Positions 1 through 9,283 of a stretch of DNA of 64,000 nucleotides are shown one piece after another. Position 1 is the first letter of the stretch; every line of letters starts with the position of its first letter. The position numbers and the translations under genes were made by a program. The DNA is taken from NCBI RefSeq assembly GCF_002222655.1, contig NZ_CP022423.1, positions 3,162,001 through 3,226,000 on the forward strand. Direction: 5' to 3'. Source of the DNA: Vitreoscilla filiformis (GTDB taxonomy: Bacteria; Pseudomonadota; Gammaproteobacteria; Burkholderiales; Burkholderiaceae_C). Below the pieces are notes generated by a model. That model did not search any database. It worked only from the letters and a program-made list of their open reading frames with translations, and was not told the origin of the DNA.

Positions 1-363
1 GAAGTCGCGGCGGATGGCACGCGCACTGGCGGCCTGACCGTCAAGGCCGAAGCGATGGAACGCGCCGCCCTCAAGGGCTACGCCACGGCCACGGACTTGG
101 CCGACTACTTGGTGAAGAAGGGCTTGCCCTTCCGCGACGCGCACGAAGTGGTGGCCCACGCGGTGAAAGAAGCGCTGGGCTTGGGCGTGGATTTGTCCGA
201 ACTGCCGCTGGCCACGCTGCAAGGGTTTGACGCCCGCATCGAAGCCGATGTGGCCGAGGTGCTGACGCTGCGCGGCTCGCTCAACGCCCGCAACGTGTTG
301 GGCGGCACGGCCCCGGCGCAAGCTCAGGCGCAAATCGCCCGTCACCAAGCGCGTTTGGGCTGA
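1..363 (+). CDS. argH: argininosuccinate lyase, C-terminal part (5' end outside window)
   Basis: Cleaves argininosuccinate to arginine and fumarate, the last step of arginine synthesis, in the cytoplasm. Only the C-terminal ~120 residues are present; the frame is open from base 1. The tail has the family's late features: the GLPFRDAHEVV segment and a helical C-terminus with LRGSLNARNVLGGTAP. The core catalytic loop (GSSxMPxKxN) lies outside the window, so activity cannot be judged. The stop codon at 361-363 is followed one base later by the end of a convergent gene on the other strand. Confidence 0.93.
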   Translation, partial: EVAADGTRTGGLTVKAEAMERAALKGYATATDLADYLVKKGLPFRDAHEVVAHAVKEALGLGVDLSELPLATLQGFDARIEADVAEVLTLRGSLNARNVLGGTAPAQAQAQIARHQARLG

Positions 364-364
364 G

Positions 365-739
365 TCAGCGCCAGCGCTCCAGCGCCCAGCGCACCGCAGC
401 CAGCCAGGGCGCTGGCGCGGGGGCCGCTGCGGCGCCAGCTTGCATGGCCCGCACGCGCTGCCACAGCCGCCACACCGACCATGCCCGACGCGCCCAACGC
501 CAGACTCGGCGCGGACGCAGCAGCGCCAGCACCCCGCCGACACCCAATGCCACAGCGGCCAGCCCTTGGCGATGTGCCTGGGCCCAGCGCCAACCGGCAC
601 GGGCACGCTGCACCCCACAGGCCCAGCGATCCCAACGCTCCAACTGCCCGGCGACTTGCTCACGCAACGCCGCCGATTCGGCAATCAACGCTTCACGGCG
701 CTGGCGCAAGGACGCCGCACGGGTGCTGGACAGGGGCAT
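365..739 (-). CDS. YqjK-like small basic protein
   Basis: A 124-residue, very Arg/Trp/Ala-rich protein. Residues ~8-35 form a polar helix (RQRREALIAESAALREQV) and a hydrophobic stretch near residues 58-75 could touch or cross the membrane. It is the third gene of a set with a DUF883 (YqjD/ElaB-like) and a YqjE-like protein, which matches the yqjD-yqjE-yqjK arrangement of enterobacteria. YqjK is poorly characterised. It lies 27 bases downstream of the YqjE-like gene and probably shares its transcript. The assignment rests mainly on neighbours and size; sequence similarity is loose in a low-complexity protein. Confidence 0.6.
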   Translation of the reverse strand: MPLSSTRAASLRQRREALIAESAALREQVAGQLERWDRWACGVQRARAGWRWAQAHRQGLAAVALGVGGVLALLRPRRVWRWARRAWSVWRLWQRVRAMQAGAAAAPAPAPWLAAVRWALERWR

Positions 740-766
740 GGAAACGACGCCTTCGTTGCGCAGGCG

Positions 767-1165
767 CTAGCGGTGCAGGCGATCTTGATCGCGCTGCAAC
801 TCGGCCAAGCTGGCGGCGAACAACTGGGAGCCCTGCTGCACCAAACGCACCACGCACACCACTGCCACGCCACCGACGCCCACAAACAGGGCGCACAGGC
901 TGAGCAACACGGCCACGCGGTGTTCTTCCCAGAACAACACGGCCAGCAGCACCGCACCGCACACCGCCGCCATGCTCAGGCAAATGGCGGCCACAGCGCC
1001 CCAAGCCAAAATGTGCTTGAGGCGCAGCGACTCCTCCTCGACTTCGAGCGCCAGCAGTTGCAGGCGCACCTGCAACAGCGCCACCCAAGGGCGCAGGCTG
1101 TCCAGCACCGGGTGGCGGCGTTCGCCGGGGCTGTCCGGCGAGGAGGAGGTACGCGAGTCGCTCAA
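767..1165 (-). CDS. YqjE-like phage-holin-family membrane protein
   Basis: A 132-residue protein with a hydrophilic N-terminus, then two adjacent membrane segments (about residues 52-77 and 80-108) and a basic tail. This is the layout of the YqjE/holin-superfamily III (DUF1469) proteins. The start codon overlaps the stop of the DUF883 gene in an ATGA, so the two are translationally coupled. Members of this set are associated with the inner membrane and, in enterobacteria, with stationary-phase ribosome or stress functions (YqjD). No lysis role is implied, since there is no phage gene nearby. Confidence 0.8.
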   Translation of the reverse strand: MSDSRTSSSPDSPGERRHPVLDSLRPWVALLQVRLQLLALEVEEESLRLKHILAWGAVAAICLSMAAVCGAVLLAVLFWEEHRVAVLLSLCALFVGVGGVAVVCVVRLVQQGSQLFAASLAELQRDQDRLHR

Positions 1166-1473
1166 CGGCGGCCGATCAGCAAGCCGATGACCAAACCGGC
1201 CCCAGCAGCCACGCCGATGGCCTTCCAGGGGTTGTCGTGAACGTAGGTGTCGGTGACGCGGGCCACTTCGCGGGTCTTGGCGCGCAAGGCGGCATCGGCT
1301 TCGGCCAGACGTTCGCGGGCGGTGTGGATGTTGTCCACCAGACGAGCACGCAGATCGGCCACCTTGTCTTCGGTTTGATGGGCCGTGGCTTGCAGCAGTG
1401 CCTCAGCGTCCACGATGACTTGTTTCAAGTCATCGACCATCTTTTCCTTGGTGACCACAACGGCTTCAGTCAT
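1162..1473 (-). CDS. DUF883 family protein (YqjD/ElaB-like)
   Basis: A 103-residue tail-anchored protein. Residues 1-75 are a long amphipathic helix rich in Ala, Glu, Arg and Lys. Then comes the family signature VHDNPWKAIGVAAG followed by one C-terminal membrane segment ending in Gly-Arg-Arg. YqjD, ElaB and YgaM of E. coli have this architecture; they anchor to the inner membrane and YqjD binds ribosomes in stationary phase. A strong AAGGAGAT ribosome site lies about 8 bases ahead of the ATG. It is the first gene of a three-gene operon with the YqjE- and YqjK-like genes. Function here is inferred from family only. Confidence 0.88.
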   Translation of the reverse strand: MTEAVVVTKEKMVDDLKQVIVDAEALLQATAHQTEDKVADLRARLVDNIHTARERLAEADAALRAKTREVARVTDTYVHDNPWKAIGVAAGAGLVIGLLIGRR

Positions 1474-1557
1474 GTCTCGATCTCCTTCGAAAGTGTATTG
1501 ACGGAGAGTCAGGCTAGCACGGATGGGCCTCCCCTGACATTCCCGTCATCAAGGGAC

Positions 1558-3351
1558 TTATTGCGCCGCCGCAGCCGCGTTGCGCAAACGGATGTGCAGC
1601 TCACGAAGCTGCTTTTCGTCCACGTTGCTCGGTGCCCCGGTCAGCAGGCACTGGGCGCGCTGGGTCTTGGGGAAGGCGATCACGTCGCGGATCGACTCGG
1701 CCTTGGTCATCAGCGTGATCAAGCGATCCAAGCCGAAAGCCAAGCCACCGTGCGGCGGCGCGCCGTATTGCAGCGCGTCCAGCAAGAAGCCGAACTTGAT
1801 GCGCTGTTCTTCCGGCGTGATTTTCAGGGCTTCGAACACCTTGGCTTGCACGTCGGCACGGTGGATCCGGATGGAGCCGCCGCCCAGTTCCCAGCCGTTC
1901 AGCACCATGTCGTAGGCCTTGGCCACGCAAGCGCCGGGGTCGGTGGCCATGAGCTGCTCGTGGCCGTCCTTCGGGCTGGTGAAGGGATGGTGGCAGGCGT
2001 TCCAGCGGTCTTCGGCCTCGTCGTGTTCGAACATGGGGAAGTCCACCACCCACAGCGGCGCCCACTTGTCTTCGAACAAACCCTTTTGACGGCCAAACGC
2101 GCTGTGGCCAATCTTGATGCGCAGCGCACCGATGGCGTCGTTGACGACCTTGGTTTTGTCGGCACCGAAGAACAGCAAGTCCCCGTTGCACGCGCCGGTG
2201 CGAGCCAGGATTTCAGCGATCGCCGCGTCGTGCAGGTTCTTGACAATGGGCGACTGCAAGCCTTCGCGGCCCTTGGCCACGTCGTTGACCTTGATCCAGG
2301 CCAGGCCCTTGGCGCCGTAGATTTTGACGAACTCGGTGTAACCGTCAATGTCCCCCCGGCTCATTTCGGCACCACCCGGCACACGCAGCGCCACGACGCG
2401 GCCGCCTTGCATGGTCGCCGGGCCAGAGAACACCTTGAAGTCCACCGTCTTCATCACGTCGGTGAGTTCGGTGAATTCGAGCTTGACGCGCAGGTCGGGC
2501 TTGTCCGAGCCGTACTTGAACATGGCTTCGGAGTAAGGCATCACCGGGTAGGCCGGCAGATCGACGCCGATGGCGTTCTTGAACACCGAGCGGATCATGC
2601 CTTCGAACATCGAACGGATTTCCTCTTCCGTCAGGAACGAGGTTTCGATATCGATCTGGGTGAATTCCGGCTGGCGGTCGGCGCGCAAGTCTTCGTCGCG
2701 GAAGCACTTGGTGATTTGGTAGTAGCGGTCAAAACCGGCCACCATCAGCAACTGCTTGAACAACTGGGGCGACTGCGGCAGCGCGAAGAACATGCCATCG
2801 TGAACGCGGCTGGGCACGAGGTAATCGCGGGCGCCTTCCGGGGTGCTCTTGGTGAGCATCGGGGTTTCGATGTCCACGAAACCGTTGGCATCCAGGAACT
2901 TGCGCACTTCCATGGCCACGCGGTAGCGCAGCATCAGGTTTTTCTGCATCTGCGGGCGACGCAGATCCAGCACGCGGTGCGTCAGGCGCACGGTTTCGCT
3001 CAGGTTGTCGTCGTCCAGTTGGAACGGCGGCGTGACGCTGGGATTCAGCACTTCCAGCTCATGGCACAGCACTTCGATTTTGCCGCTGACCAGGTTGGTG
3101 TTCTCAGTACCCGCCGGGCGAGCGCGCACCAAACCCACAACCTTCAAGCAAAACTCGTTGCGCACGCCTTCGGCGGTCTTGAACATGTCCGGGCGATCCG
3201 GATCGCAAACGATCTGCACCACGCCTTCACGGTCGCGCAGGTCGATGAAGATCACGCCGCCGTGATCGCGGCGACGGTGCGCCCAGCCCATCAGGGTGAC
3301 GGTTTGCCCCATCAGCGCGTCGCTGACCAGGCCGCAGTAACTTGTTCTCAT
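1558..3351 (-). CDS. aspS: aspartate--tRNA ligase
   Basis: Charges tRNA(Asp) with aspartate in the cytoplasm. The 597 residues are the usual length of a bacterial AspRS. The N-terminal OB-fold anticodon-binding domain ([19 protein letters not shown], residues ~22-40) is followed by class II catalytic motifs: [11 protein letters not shown] and [20 protein letters not shown] (motif 2 area), then [12 protein letters not shown] (motif 3 area). The bacteria-specific GAD insertion lies between. Whether it also misacylates tRNA(Asn) depends on AsnRS and GatCAB, which are not in the window. It follows the DUF502 gene by 14 bases and is probably co-transcribed with it. Confidence 0.97.
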   Translation of the reverse strand: MRTSYCGLVSDALMGQTVTLMGWAHRRRDHGGVIFIDLRDREGVVQIVCDPDRPDMFKTAEGVRNEFCLKVVGLVRARPAGTENTNLVSGKIEVLCHELEVLNPSVTPPFQLDDDNLSETVRLTHRVLDLRRPQMQKNLMLRYRVAMEVRKFLDANGFVDIETPMLTKSTPEGARDYLVPSRVHDGMFFALPQSPQLFKQLLMVAGFDRYYQITKCFRDEDLRADRQPEFTQIDIETSFLTEEEIRSMFEGMIRSVFKNAIGVDLPAYPVMPYSEAMFKYGSDKPDLRVKLEFTELTDVMKTVDFKVFSGPATMQGGRVVALRVPGGAEMSRGDIDGYTEFVKIYGAKGLAWIKVNDVAKGREGLQSPIVKNLHDAAIAEILARTGACNGDLLFFGADKTKVVNDAIGALRIKIGHSAFGRQKGLFEDKWAPLWVVDFPMFEHDEAEDRWNACHHPFTSPKDGHEQLMATDPGACVAKAYDMVLNGWELGGGSIRIHRADVQAKVFEALKITPEEQRIKFGFLLDALQYGAPPHGGLAFGLDRLITLMTKAESIRDVIAFPKTQRAQCLLTGAPSNVDEKQLRELHIRLRNAAAAAQ

Positions 3352-3365
3352 AGGAATCTCGATGT

Positions 3366-4019
3366 TCAGGGATGAGGCTTGGCGCCTGGCGCGGCGCTGG
3401 GCGTGGCACCCTTCGGCGCGACCACGCCCATAGAAATGATGTGCTTGAGCGCTTCATCCACGCTCATGCGCAAGGGCCGGATTTGGCTGCGCGGCATCAT
3501 CAGGAAAAAACCAGACGTTGGGTTGGGCGTGGTCGGCACGTACAGGCTGACGTGCTCCTCGTCCAAGTGGGCGGCCACCTCGGCGCTGGGCTTGCCGGTG
3601 ACAAACGCGATCGTCCACGACTGGGCGTGTGGATACGGCACCAACACGGCTTCGCGGAAAGCGTTGCCGCTGCTGGAAAACAGCGTGTCCGACACCTGCT
3701 TGACCGAGCTGTAGATGCTTTTGAAGATGGGGATGCGGTGCATGAGCGCATCCCACTTGCGCACCCACCACTGGCCGGCCATGTTGGTGGCGAACACCCC
3801 CGTCAGCAGCAGCAGCGCCACCATGACGCCGACACCAAAGCCTGGGATGTGGCGCAACTCGTCCAACCCGGTGCGGGTGCTTTCTGGCAAAACAGCCTGG
3901 GTGAGCGACAGCACAGCGCCGAACATGCTGTCCATGAGGCCCAACAGCCACAGCAGCACCCAGACGGTGATGGCCAAGGGCAGCCACGTCAGCAGCCCGG
4001 CGATGATGTATTTCTTCAC
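3366..4019 (-). CDS. DUF502 family membrane protein
   Basis: I chose a GTG start at 4019, giving 217 residues beginning [17 protein letters not shown]. This aligns with the first membrane helix that opens DUF502 proteins; longer upstream frames run into the FmdB gene. A second membrane helix follows a short loop ([18 protein letters not shown]). The soluble domain contains [17 protein letters not shown] and [15 protein letters not shown], both characteristic of the family. DUF502 proteins are conserved next to aspS and fmdB in betaproteobacteria but have no proven biochemical role. The C-terminal ~20 residues are Pro/Ala-rich and probably disordered. Confidence 0.9.
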   Translation of the reverse strand: MKKYIIAGLLTWLPLAITVWVLLWLLGLMDSMFGAVLSLTQAVLPESTRTGLDELRHIPGFGVGVMVALLLLTGVFATNMAGQWWVRKWDALMHRIPIFKSIYSSVKQVSDTLFSSSGNAFREAVLVPYPHAQSWTIAFVTGKPSAEVAAHLDEEHVSLYVPTTPNPTSGFFLMMPRSQIRPLRMSVDEALKHIISMGVVAPKGATPSAAPGAKPHP

Positions 4020-4041
4020 AATGTCGCGCCGATTCGGGCCG

Positions 4042-4323
4042 TCAATGGCAGGCACACGAGCCGCCGCACGGCGGTGTCGAGGGGCTGCTTTGCGCCGCTG
4101 GTGCCGGCGATGGTGCCGCAGCCGACGTCGCGCCGCTGCTGCTGCCACGGAAGTCGGTGGCATACCAGCCCGACCCCTTGAGCTGGAACCCCGCCGCCGT
4201 GATCTGCTTGGCGAACTGCTCGGCACCGCACGCCGGGCAAGTGGTCAATGGGGCATCGGACATCTTTTGCAGCACATCACGCGCATGGCCGCAGGCCTCG
4301 CAGCGATAGGCGTAGATTGGCAT
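4042..4323 (-). CDS. FmdB-family zinc ribbon protein
   Basis: A 93-residue protein starting at the ATG at 4323, preceded by AAGGA seven bases upstream. The N-terminus MPIYAYRCEACGH plus a second CPAC pair gives the CxxC...CxxC zinc ribbon of the FmdB/CxxC_CXXC_SSSS family. The Ser/Ala/Pro linker ends in CGGSCACH, a second cysteine cluster at the extreme C-terminus. First described beside an amide/formamide-degradation gene, the family's role remains unclear (regulatory or metal-handling). It sits between ubiB and the DUF502-aspS pair, overlapping neither, and is probably part of the same transcript. Confidence 0.88.
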   Translation of the reverse strand: MPIYAYRCEACGHARDVLQKMSDAPLTTCPACGAEQFAKQITAAGFQLKGSGWYATDFRGSSSGATSAAAPSPAPAAQSSPSTPPCGGSCACH

Positions 4324-4409
4324 GGGCAAATCCTTGATTCAAAAAGAAAACAGATGGGAAATTATAGGAGGCACCAATAAGCACATGCCGTGCCGGCTCG
4401 CCACCTGCC

Positions 4410-5969
4410 TCACCCCCCACCCATGAGCTGCGTCACCAGCCGCGTCACCACGACACCGAACAAAAAGCCCATCACGCCCCACAGCACCGCCGACAACAAC
4501 CAGTTGGTGCGGCGCTGTTCGCGCAGGATGGCTTTGAGCAGCGCCCGGTCGTCACCCGCTGGCGGAGCAGACAAGCGTTGGTGCATCAAACGCGGCAATT
4601 CGGGCAGCAGCTTGGCGTAGTGCGGGGCCTCGTCCTTGAGGCGCCGCACCAAGGCACGCCAGCCCACTTGCTCGTTCATCCAACGTTCCAAGAACGGCTT
4701 GGCGGTTTGCCACAAGTCCAGATTCGGGTCGAGTTCGCGCCCCAAACCTTCGACGTTGAGCAAGGTTTTTTGCAACAACACCAGTTGCGGCTGAATCTCA
4801 ACGTTGAAGCGGCGCGATGTCTGGAACAGCCGCATCAGCACTTGGCCCAGCGAAATGTCCTTGAGCGGCTTGTCAAAATGCGGCTCGCAGGTGGCGCGAA
4901 TCGCTTGCTCCAATTGTTCGATGCGGGTGCTGGCCGGCACCCAACCGCTTTCAACGTGCAATTCGGCCACACGTTTGTAATCTCGGCGGAAAAAGGCGAT
5001 GAAGTTTTGCGCCAGGTAATCCTTGTCCACCTCGGTGAGTGTGCCGACGATGCCGAAATCCAGCGCGATGTAACGCCCAAATGTTTCCGGCGCCAAGCTC
5101 ACTTGGATGTTGCCGGGGTGCATGTCGGCGTGGAAATAGCCGTCTCGGAACACCTGGGTGAAGAAAATGGTGACGCCATCGCGGGCCAATTTTTGAATGT
5201 CCACGCCGGCATCGCGCAGCCGATCCACTTGGCTGATGGGCACACCTTTCATGCGCTCCATCACCAGCACGGTTTGTGTACACAGCGGCCAGTGCATTTC
5301 CGGCACCAAAATCAGCGGCAAATCGGCCATGTTGCGCCGCAGTTGCGCGGCGTTGGCGGCTTCGCGCACCAGATCGAGTTCGTCGTGCAAATACGTGTCG
5401 AACTCGGCGACAACCTCGCGTGGGCGCAGCCGTTTGCCATCGGCCCACAGGCGCTCCACCCAGCGGGCCAGCGTGTGCAAGATGGCCAAATCGTCATCGA
5501 TGACGGACAGCATCCCTGGCCGCAGCACCTTCACCGCCACTTCGCGCCCATCGTGCAGGGTGGCGAAATGCACTTGGGCGATGGAGGCACTGGCCACAGG
5601 CTCGGCCTCGAAGCTGGCGAACACGTCCTCAATCGAGCGGCCCAAGCCCTGCTCGATCAAGCGCCGCGCCTGCGCAGCGGGCACCGGAGGCACGCGGTCT
5701 TGCAGCAGCGCCAGTTCCACGGCGATGTCCGGCGGCACCAGATCGCGCCGGGTGGACAGCACTTGCCCGAATTTGATGAAAATCGGCCCGAGCTGCTCCA
5801 GCGCCAAGCGCAGGCGCACGCCGCGTGGCTGGTCAAACTGGCGGCCCAGCACGGTGAGCCGCAGCAGCGCCAGCACCCACGGGTGACGGAAGCCCGACAG
5901 GGCGACCTGGTCCACGCCGTGGCGCATCAGGGTCAGGACGATGCGCAGAAGTCGAGCAACAAATCGCAT
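4410..5969 (-). CDS. ubiB: ubiquinone biosynthesis regulatory protein kinase UbiB
   Basis: Atypical kinase-like ATPase of the ABC1/ADCK/UbiB family, needed for ubiquinone synthesis and thought to extract or present lipid intermediates at the inner membrane. I start it at the ATG at 5969 (519 residues, [11 protein letters not shown]). Visible motifs are the KxGQ segment ([17 protein letters not shown], ~residue 65), the invariant lysine in VAVKVLRP, the catalytic loop [12 protein letters not shown] and the metal-binding DFG in ALDFGIVG. Two closely spaced C-terminal hydrophobic segments form the membrane anchor. It is downstream of ubiJ, as in the E. coli ubiEJB operon. Confidence 0.94.
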   Translation of the reverse strand: MRFVARLLRIVLTLMRHGVDQVALSGFRHPWVLALLRLTVLGRQFDQPRGVRLRLALEQLGPIFIKFGQVLSTRRDLVPPDIAVELALLQDRVPPVPAAQARRLIEQGLGRSIEDVFASFEAEPVASASIAQVHFATLHDGREVAVKVLRPGMLSVIDDDLAILHTLARWVERLWADGKRLRPREVVAEFDTYLHDELDLVREAANAAQLRRNMADLPLILVPEMHWPLCTQTVLVMERMKGVPISQVDRLRDAGVDIQKLARDGVTIFFTQVFRDGYFHADMHPGNIQVSLAPETFGRYIALDFGIVGTLTEVDKDYLAQNFIAFFRRDYKRVAELHVESGWVPASTRIEQLEQAIRATCEPHFDKPLKDISLGQVLMRLFQTSRRFNVEIQPQLVLLQKTLLNVEGLGRELDPNLDLWQTAKPFLERWMNEQVGWRALVRRLKDEAPHYAKLLPELPRLMHQRLSAPPAGDDRALLKAILREQRRTNWLLSAVLWGVMGFLFGVVVTRLVTQLMGGG

Positions 5970-6041
5970 GGCAAGGCGGAGGTGACAACGAGACGTCCGC
6001 GCCAGGCCCAACGCCCTGCGCGGCAAGAGGCCCCCGGCGAA

Positions 6042-6584
6042 TCAGGAGCGGCGCAGACCGGCCACGCCTTGCATCACCGAGCGGGCGGCGGCCAGGGCTT
6101 GGCCGCTCACACGGCTCATCCCTTCAGCAACAAGGGGGCCGAACAGGCGTTCGACGTCGGCAGCCACGTCCCAACGCACGTTGGCAATCACCCAACTGAC
6201 GTCGGCGGCCAAGGTGGCATCGCCTTCGACGCGCACGGGCGGCAGTTCACCCGCCGCCAAACGCCGCATCACCTCCAGCGGCTGGGACAGATCCATGCGC
6301 AAACGCAAATCGGCCACTGGCTCGGCGGCCCCCACGTCCGGCGACTCCAGCAAACCCGCCGGGGTGATGCACAAGGTCAGCGCCGGCGGTGTGGGCAGCG
6401 GCAGGCGCCAGCCCTCAACCTCAATGTGCAGCGCACGGCCCGCATGGGCCTTCAGGCGCTCGGTGGCCGCTGGAGCGCTGCTCAACACATGGTTGGCCAG
6501 CAGAATGAGCCGGGCGGTGGCGGCTGGCAGCACCAAATCGGTGAGGGCCGTCACGGGGGCGAGGAAGGCGGAGGTGTCAGGCAT
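6042..6584 (-). CDS. ubiJ: SCP2-domain ubiquinone biosynthesis accessory factor UbiJ-like
   Basis: A 180-residue protein with an SCP2 sterol-carrier-type lipid-binding fold: an N-terminal helix, then beta-rich LHIEVEGWRLPLPTPPALTL, and a central LRMDLSQPLEVMRRLAAGE segment typical of UbiJ. UbiJ with UbiK forms the accessory scaffold of the soluble ubiquinone-synthesis complex. The start is the ATG at 6584 (MPDTSAFLAP), chosen over an in-frame upstream codon because it begins the conserved helix. Its position directly upstream of ubiB supports the call. Upstream lies galE rather than ubiE, which is unusual. Confidence 0.85.
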   Translation of the reverse strand: MPDTSAFLAPVTALTDLVLPAATARLILLANHVLSSAPAATERLKAHAGRALHIEVEGWRLPLPTPPALTLCITPAGLLESPDVGAAEPVADLRLRMDLSQPLEVMRRLAAGELPPVRVEGDATLAADVSWVIANVRWDVAADVERLFGPLVAEGMSRVSGQALAAARSVMQGVAGLRRS

Positions 6585-6626
6585 GGCCGGGATTGTACGG
6601 AGGCCCATTCCACCCTGCCGGCCCGG

Positions 6627-7655
6627 TCATTCGGCGGCGCTGGCGTAACCGTTGGGGTTTTGGTGCTGCCAACGCCAACTGTCGGCACACATTTGCGCCA
6701 AGCTGCGCTGGGCTTGCCAACCGAGCTGCTCGCGTGCCAAGGTGGCGTCGGCGTAGTAAGACGGCAAATCCCCCGGGCGACGATCAACGATTTTGTACGG
6801 GATCGGGCGGCCTGCCGCCTCGGAAAACGCCTGCACCAAATCCAGCACGCTGTAGCCCACGCCAGTGCCGAGGTTCACCGTCACCGATTGTTTTTCGCCC
6901 AACAGGTAACGCAACGCAGCGACGTGGCCTTCGGCCAAATCCATGACGTGGAGGTAATCGCGCACGCCGGTGCCATCGGGCGTGTCGTAATCGCCGCCGA
7001 AGACCGAGAGGAACTCGCGCCGCCCCACCGCCACTTGCTGGACGTAGGGCATGAGGTTGTTGGGCACGCCGCGTGGATCCTCACCGATGCGGCCACTCTC
7101 ATGCGCGCCCACCGGGTTGAAGTAGCGCAGCCACGCGATGTTCCACGCTGGGTCGGCGGCTTCCAGATCGCGCAGGATTTGCTCGCCCATCAGCTTGGTG
7201 CGCCCGTAGACGTTCATCGCCGCCAGCGGGTGTGCCTCGGTGTAAGGCAAAAACTGCGGCTCTCCGTACACCGTGGCGCTGGAGCTGAACACGAAGGTTT
7301 TGACGCCGCGACGCGCCATGGCTTCGCACACACTCACCAAACCGCCCAGGTTGTTGCGGTAGTACAGCAGCGGCTGGGCGGTGGACTCGCCCACAGCCTT
7401 GAAAGCGGCGAAATGCACCACGGCATCGATGGCGTGGGTTTGAAAAATGGCGTCGAGGGCAGCGCCGTCGTTCACATCGGCACGCACGAACGTGGGTTCG
7501 CGCCCACCCAGCTCGGCCAAGCGTTTGAGCACTTCGGGCGAGCTGTTGGAAAAATCATCGACGCCAACCACCTCGAACCCGGCGCTCCACAGCGCCAGCC
7601 AGGTGTGAGAACCGATGTAACCCGTGGCGCCAGTCAGCAAAACGGTTGCAGGCAT
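6627..7655 (-). CDS. galE: UDP-glucose 4-epimerase
   Basis: Interconverts UDP-glucose and UDP-galactose, supplying galactose for glycans. The 342-residue extended short-chain dehydrogenase starts at the ATG at 7655 (MPATVLLTGATGYIGS) with the NAD-binding GxxGxxG motif. It has the catalytic Ser-Ala-Thr segment (FSSSATVYGEP) and the YGRTK Tyr-Lys pair. The substrate-side motifs RYFNPVGAHESGRIGEDP and LNVGTG-like NLGTGVGYSVLDLV are intact. It starts eight bases after the ubiE stop and ends 42 bases before ubiJ, so it is embedded in the ubiquinone operon. Confidence 0.95.
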   Translation of the reverse strand: MPATVLLTGATGYIGSHTWLALWSAGFEVVGVDDFSNSSPEVLKRLAELGGREPTFVRADVNDGAALDAIFQTHAIDAVVHFAAFKAVGESTAQPLLYYRNNLGGLVSVCEAMARRGVKTFVFSSSATVYGEPQFLPYTEAHPLAAMNVYGRTKLMGEQILRDLEAADPAWNIAWLRYFNPVGAHESGRIGEDPRGVPNNLMPYVQQVAVGRREFLSVFGGDYDTPDGTGVRDYLHVMDLAEGHVAALRYLLGEKQSVTVNLGTGVGYSVLDLVQAFSEAAGRPIPYKIVDRRPGDLPSYYADATLAREQLGWQAQRSLAQMCADSWRWQHQNPNGYASAAE

Positions 7656-7662
7656 GAGCAGC

Positions 7663-8394
7663 TCAACACTTGATGCCAACGTGCAGCGCCACCACGCCAC
7701 CCGTCAGGTTGTGGACATCGACGTGGCCAAAACCCGCCGTTTTCATCATGGCTTTGAGCGTGGCTTGATCCGGGTGCATGCGGATCGATTCGGCCAGGTA
7801 GCGGTAACTCTCGGCGTCGCCCGCCACCAGTTGGCCCAGTTTGGGCAGGACGCTGAACGAATACCAGTCATACGGTTTTTGCAGCGGCGCGGCCACCTTG
7901 GAAAACTCCAGCACCAGCAACCGGCCACCGGGGCGCAACACGCGGCACATCTCGGCCAGGGCGGCGTCTTTGTGCGTCATGTTGCGCAGGCCGAAGGCCA
8001 CGCTCACCAAATCAAACTGGCCGGTTTTGTAGGGCAGTTTTTCGGCATCACAGACGTTGGTGGGCAGCACCAGGCCCTCGTTCAACAGCCGGTCGCGGCC
8101 CGTGGAGAGCATGGCGTAATTGATGTCGGTGTGAACCACCGTGCCCGTCCCGCCAACTTTGCGGGCGAAGGCACGGGCCAAGTCACCGGTGCCGCCAGCG
8201 ATGTCCAGCACTCTGTCGCCGGTCTTGAGGTTGGCCACGGCCACGGTGTAGGCTTTCCAAGCACGGTGCAAGCCCATCGACATGAGGTCGTTCATCACGT
8301 CATATTTGCTGGCCACCGAGTCAAACACGCCTTTGACCTTGCGCGCCTTGTCCTGTTCATCCACGGTTTGAAAACCGAAGTGGGTCTGCGACAT
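7663..8394 (-). CDS. ubiE: bifunctional demethylmenaquinone/2-methoxy-6-polyprenyl-benzoquinol C-methyltransferase
   Basis: SAM-dependent C-methyltransferase of ubiquinone (and, where present, menaquinone) synthesis. The chosen ATG at 8394 gives 243 residues beginning [20 protein letters not shown], the normal UbiE N-terminus; [19 protein letters not shown] follows. The SAM motif is [16 protein letters not shown] and the signature [19 protein letters not shown] lies late in the protein. It is 26 bases after the DUF971 gene and eight before galE. No menaquinone genes other than a UbiA-family prenyltransferase at 23.2 kb are in view, so ubiquinone is the probable product. Confidence 0.95.
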   Translation of the reverse strand: MSQTHFGFQTVDEQDKARKVKGVFDSVASKYDVMNDLMSMGLHRAWKAYTVAVANLKTGDRVLDIAGGTGDLARAFARKVGGTGTVVHTDINYAMLSTGRDRLLNEGLVLPTNVCDAEKLPYKTGQFDLVSVAFGLRNMTHKDAALAEMCRVLRPGGRLLVLEFSKVAAPLQKPYDWYSFSVLPKLGQLVAGDAESYRYLAESIRMHPDQATLKAMMKTAGFGHVDVHNLTGGVVALHVGIKC

Positions 8395-8420
8395 GGGAAA
8401 TCCTTTGGAATGCTGAAAAC

Positions 8421-8813
8421 TCAATGGCTGGCGCAGGCACTGCCTGGCTTGGGCGGCATCGGGGTGTCACGTGTCACGCCGGCGGCTTGCAGCCGAGCTT
8501 CGTACTGAGCCCACAGCGCGGCTTGCTGGCTGCCGAGCTGGTAGAGGTACGTCCAAGTGAAGATGCCACTGTTGTGGCCATCGTCAAACGTGGGCTGCAC
8601 GGCGTAGTGCCCGACGGGCTCCACCGCCACGATGTTGACGTGGCGCTTGCCGGTTTGCAGCACCTCTTGGCCGGGGCCGTGGCCCTGCACTTCAGCCGAG
8701 GGCGAGCACACGCGCATCAACTCAAAAGGGATGGAAAAACGCGCGCCGTCGTCGAACGCGATGTCGAGTCGGCGGGACTGCTGGTGCAGCACCAGTTCGG
8801 TGGGCATGGGCAT
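8421..8813 (-). CDS. DUF971 (GBBH-like N-terminal) domain protein
   Basis: A 130-residue single-domain protein matching DUF971: LELHQQSR-like opening, [18 protein letters not shown], and the late [20 protein letters not shown] segment. Three in-frame ATGs are close together; the one at 8813 is preferred because an AGGAG at 8820-8824 stands six bases ahead of it. DUF971 proteins are linked to Fe-S or gamma-butyrobetaine hydroxylase-type folds and are commonly found just before ubiE in betaproteobacteria. Biochemical function is unknown. The ribosome site lies next to the stop of the upstream HIT gene, implying coupling. Confidence 0.87.
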   Translation of the reverse strand: MPMPTELVLHQQSRRLDIAFDDGARFSIPFELMRVCSPSAEVQGHGPGQEVLQTGKRHVNIVAVEPVGHYAVQPTFDDGHNSGIFTWTYLYQLGSQQAALWAQYEARLQAAGVTRDTPMPPKPGSACASH

Positions 8814-8827
8814 GGCCATCTCCTGAA

Positions 8828-9283
8828 TCAAGCCGGATCGACCAGCAAACGCAACGCAGCTTGCACCGCAGACACCACCCGGGGCATCTGCGCTTGCACC
8901 GCCGCCAAGCGGGCCTCATCCACGGGCCGTTGTGCGGGAGCCCAAATCGGCGCGGGGAAATGGCTGTCCCAATCGAAGCGCGCCACGATGTGCCAGTGCA
9001 AATGTGGCACCACGTTGCCCAACGAGGCCAAATTCACCTTGGTCGGACGCAACTGGGTGCGCAAGGTGCGTTCGATGGTGGCCACCAATTGCATGCAATG
9101 CAGTTGCATGGAAGCCGGCAACTCGCTGAACTCGGCCACATGCGGGCGAGCCACAACGCGGAAAAAAGCCGGGAACCCCGGTTCTTCAGCGCGGATGACA
9201 TACCAGTGGCGATCAAACCAGAGGAAGTCTTTCGACTGAGGGTGGCAGAGGGGACAAGCGGACGGTTGGAGAGGTGCAGTCAT
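8828..9283 (-). CDS. HIT family (histidine triad) protein
   Basis: A 151-residue nucleotide hydrolase or transferase of the HIT superfamily. An N-terminal CPLC pair may bind metal, and the histidine triad HLHWHIVAR (about residues 95-103) carries the catalytic histidine. The GNVVPHLHWH context is typical of the short diadenosine-polyphosphate hydrolase-like HIT proteins found near ubiE in betaproteobacteria. The substrate is unknown. Its start overlaps the stop of the YbjX-like gene by four bases (ATGA), and it is followed by the DUF971 gene after 14 bases. Confidence 0.92.
   Translation of the reverse strand: MTAPLQPSACPLCHPQSKDFLWFDRHWYVIRAEEPGFPAFFRVVARPHVAEFSELPASMQLHCMQLVATIERTLRTQLRPTKVNLASLGNVVPHLHWHIVARFDWDSHFPAPIWAPAQRPVDEARLAAVQAQMPRVVSAVQAALRLLVDPA

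Noticed and set aside
767..1165. Prophage holin
   Set aside because: Belongs to the YqjE-type holin superfamily inside a yqjDEK-like operon; no lysin, tail or capsid genes are near.
1237..3375. Plus-strand frame of 712 codons
   Set aside because: Antisense of aspS and the DUF883 gene; shadow composition only.
4578..7673. Plus-strand frame of about 1030 codons
   Set aside because: Antisense of ubiB, ubiJ and galE, which have clear motifs; the translated product is His/Gln-rich shadow sequence.
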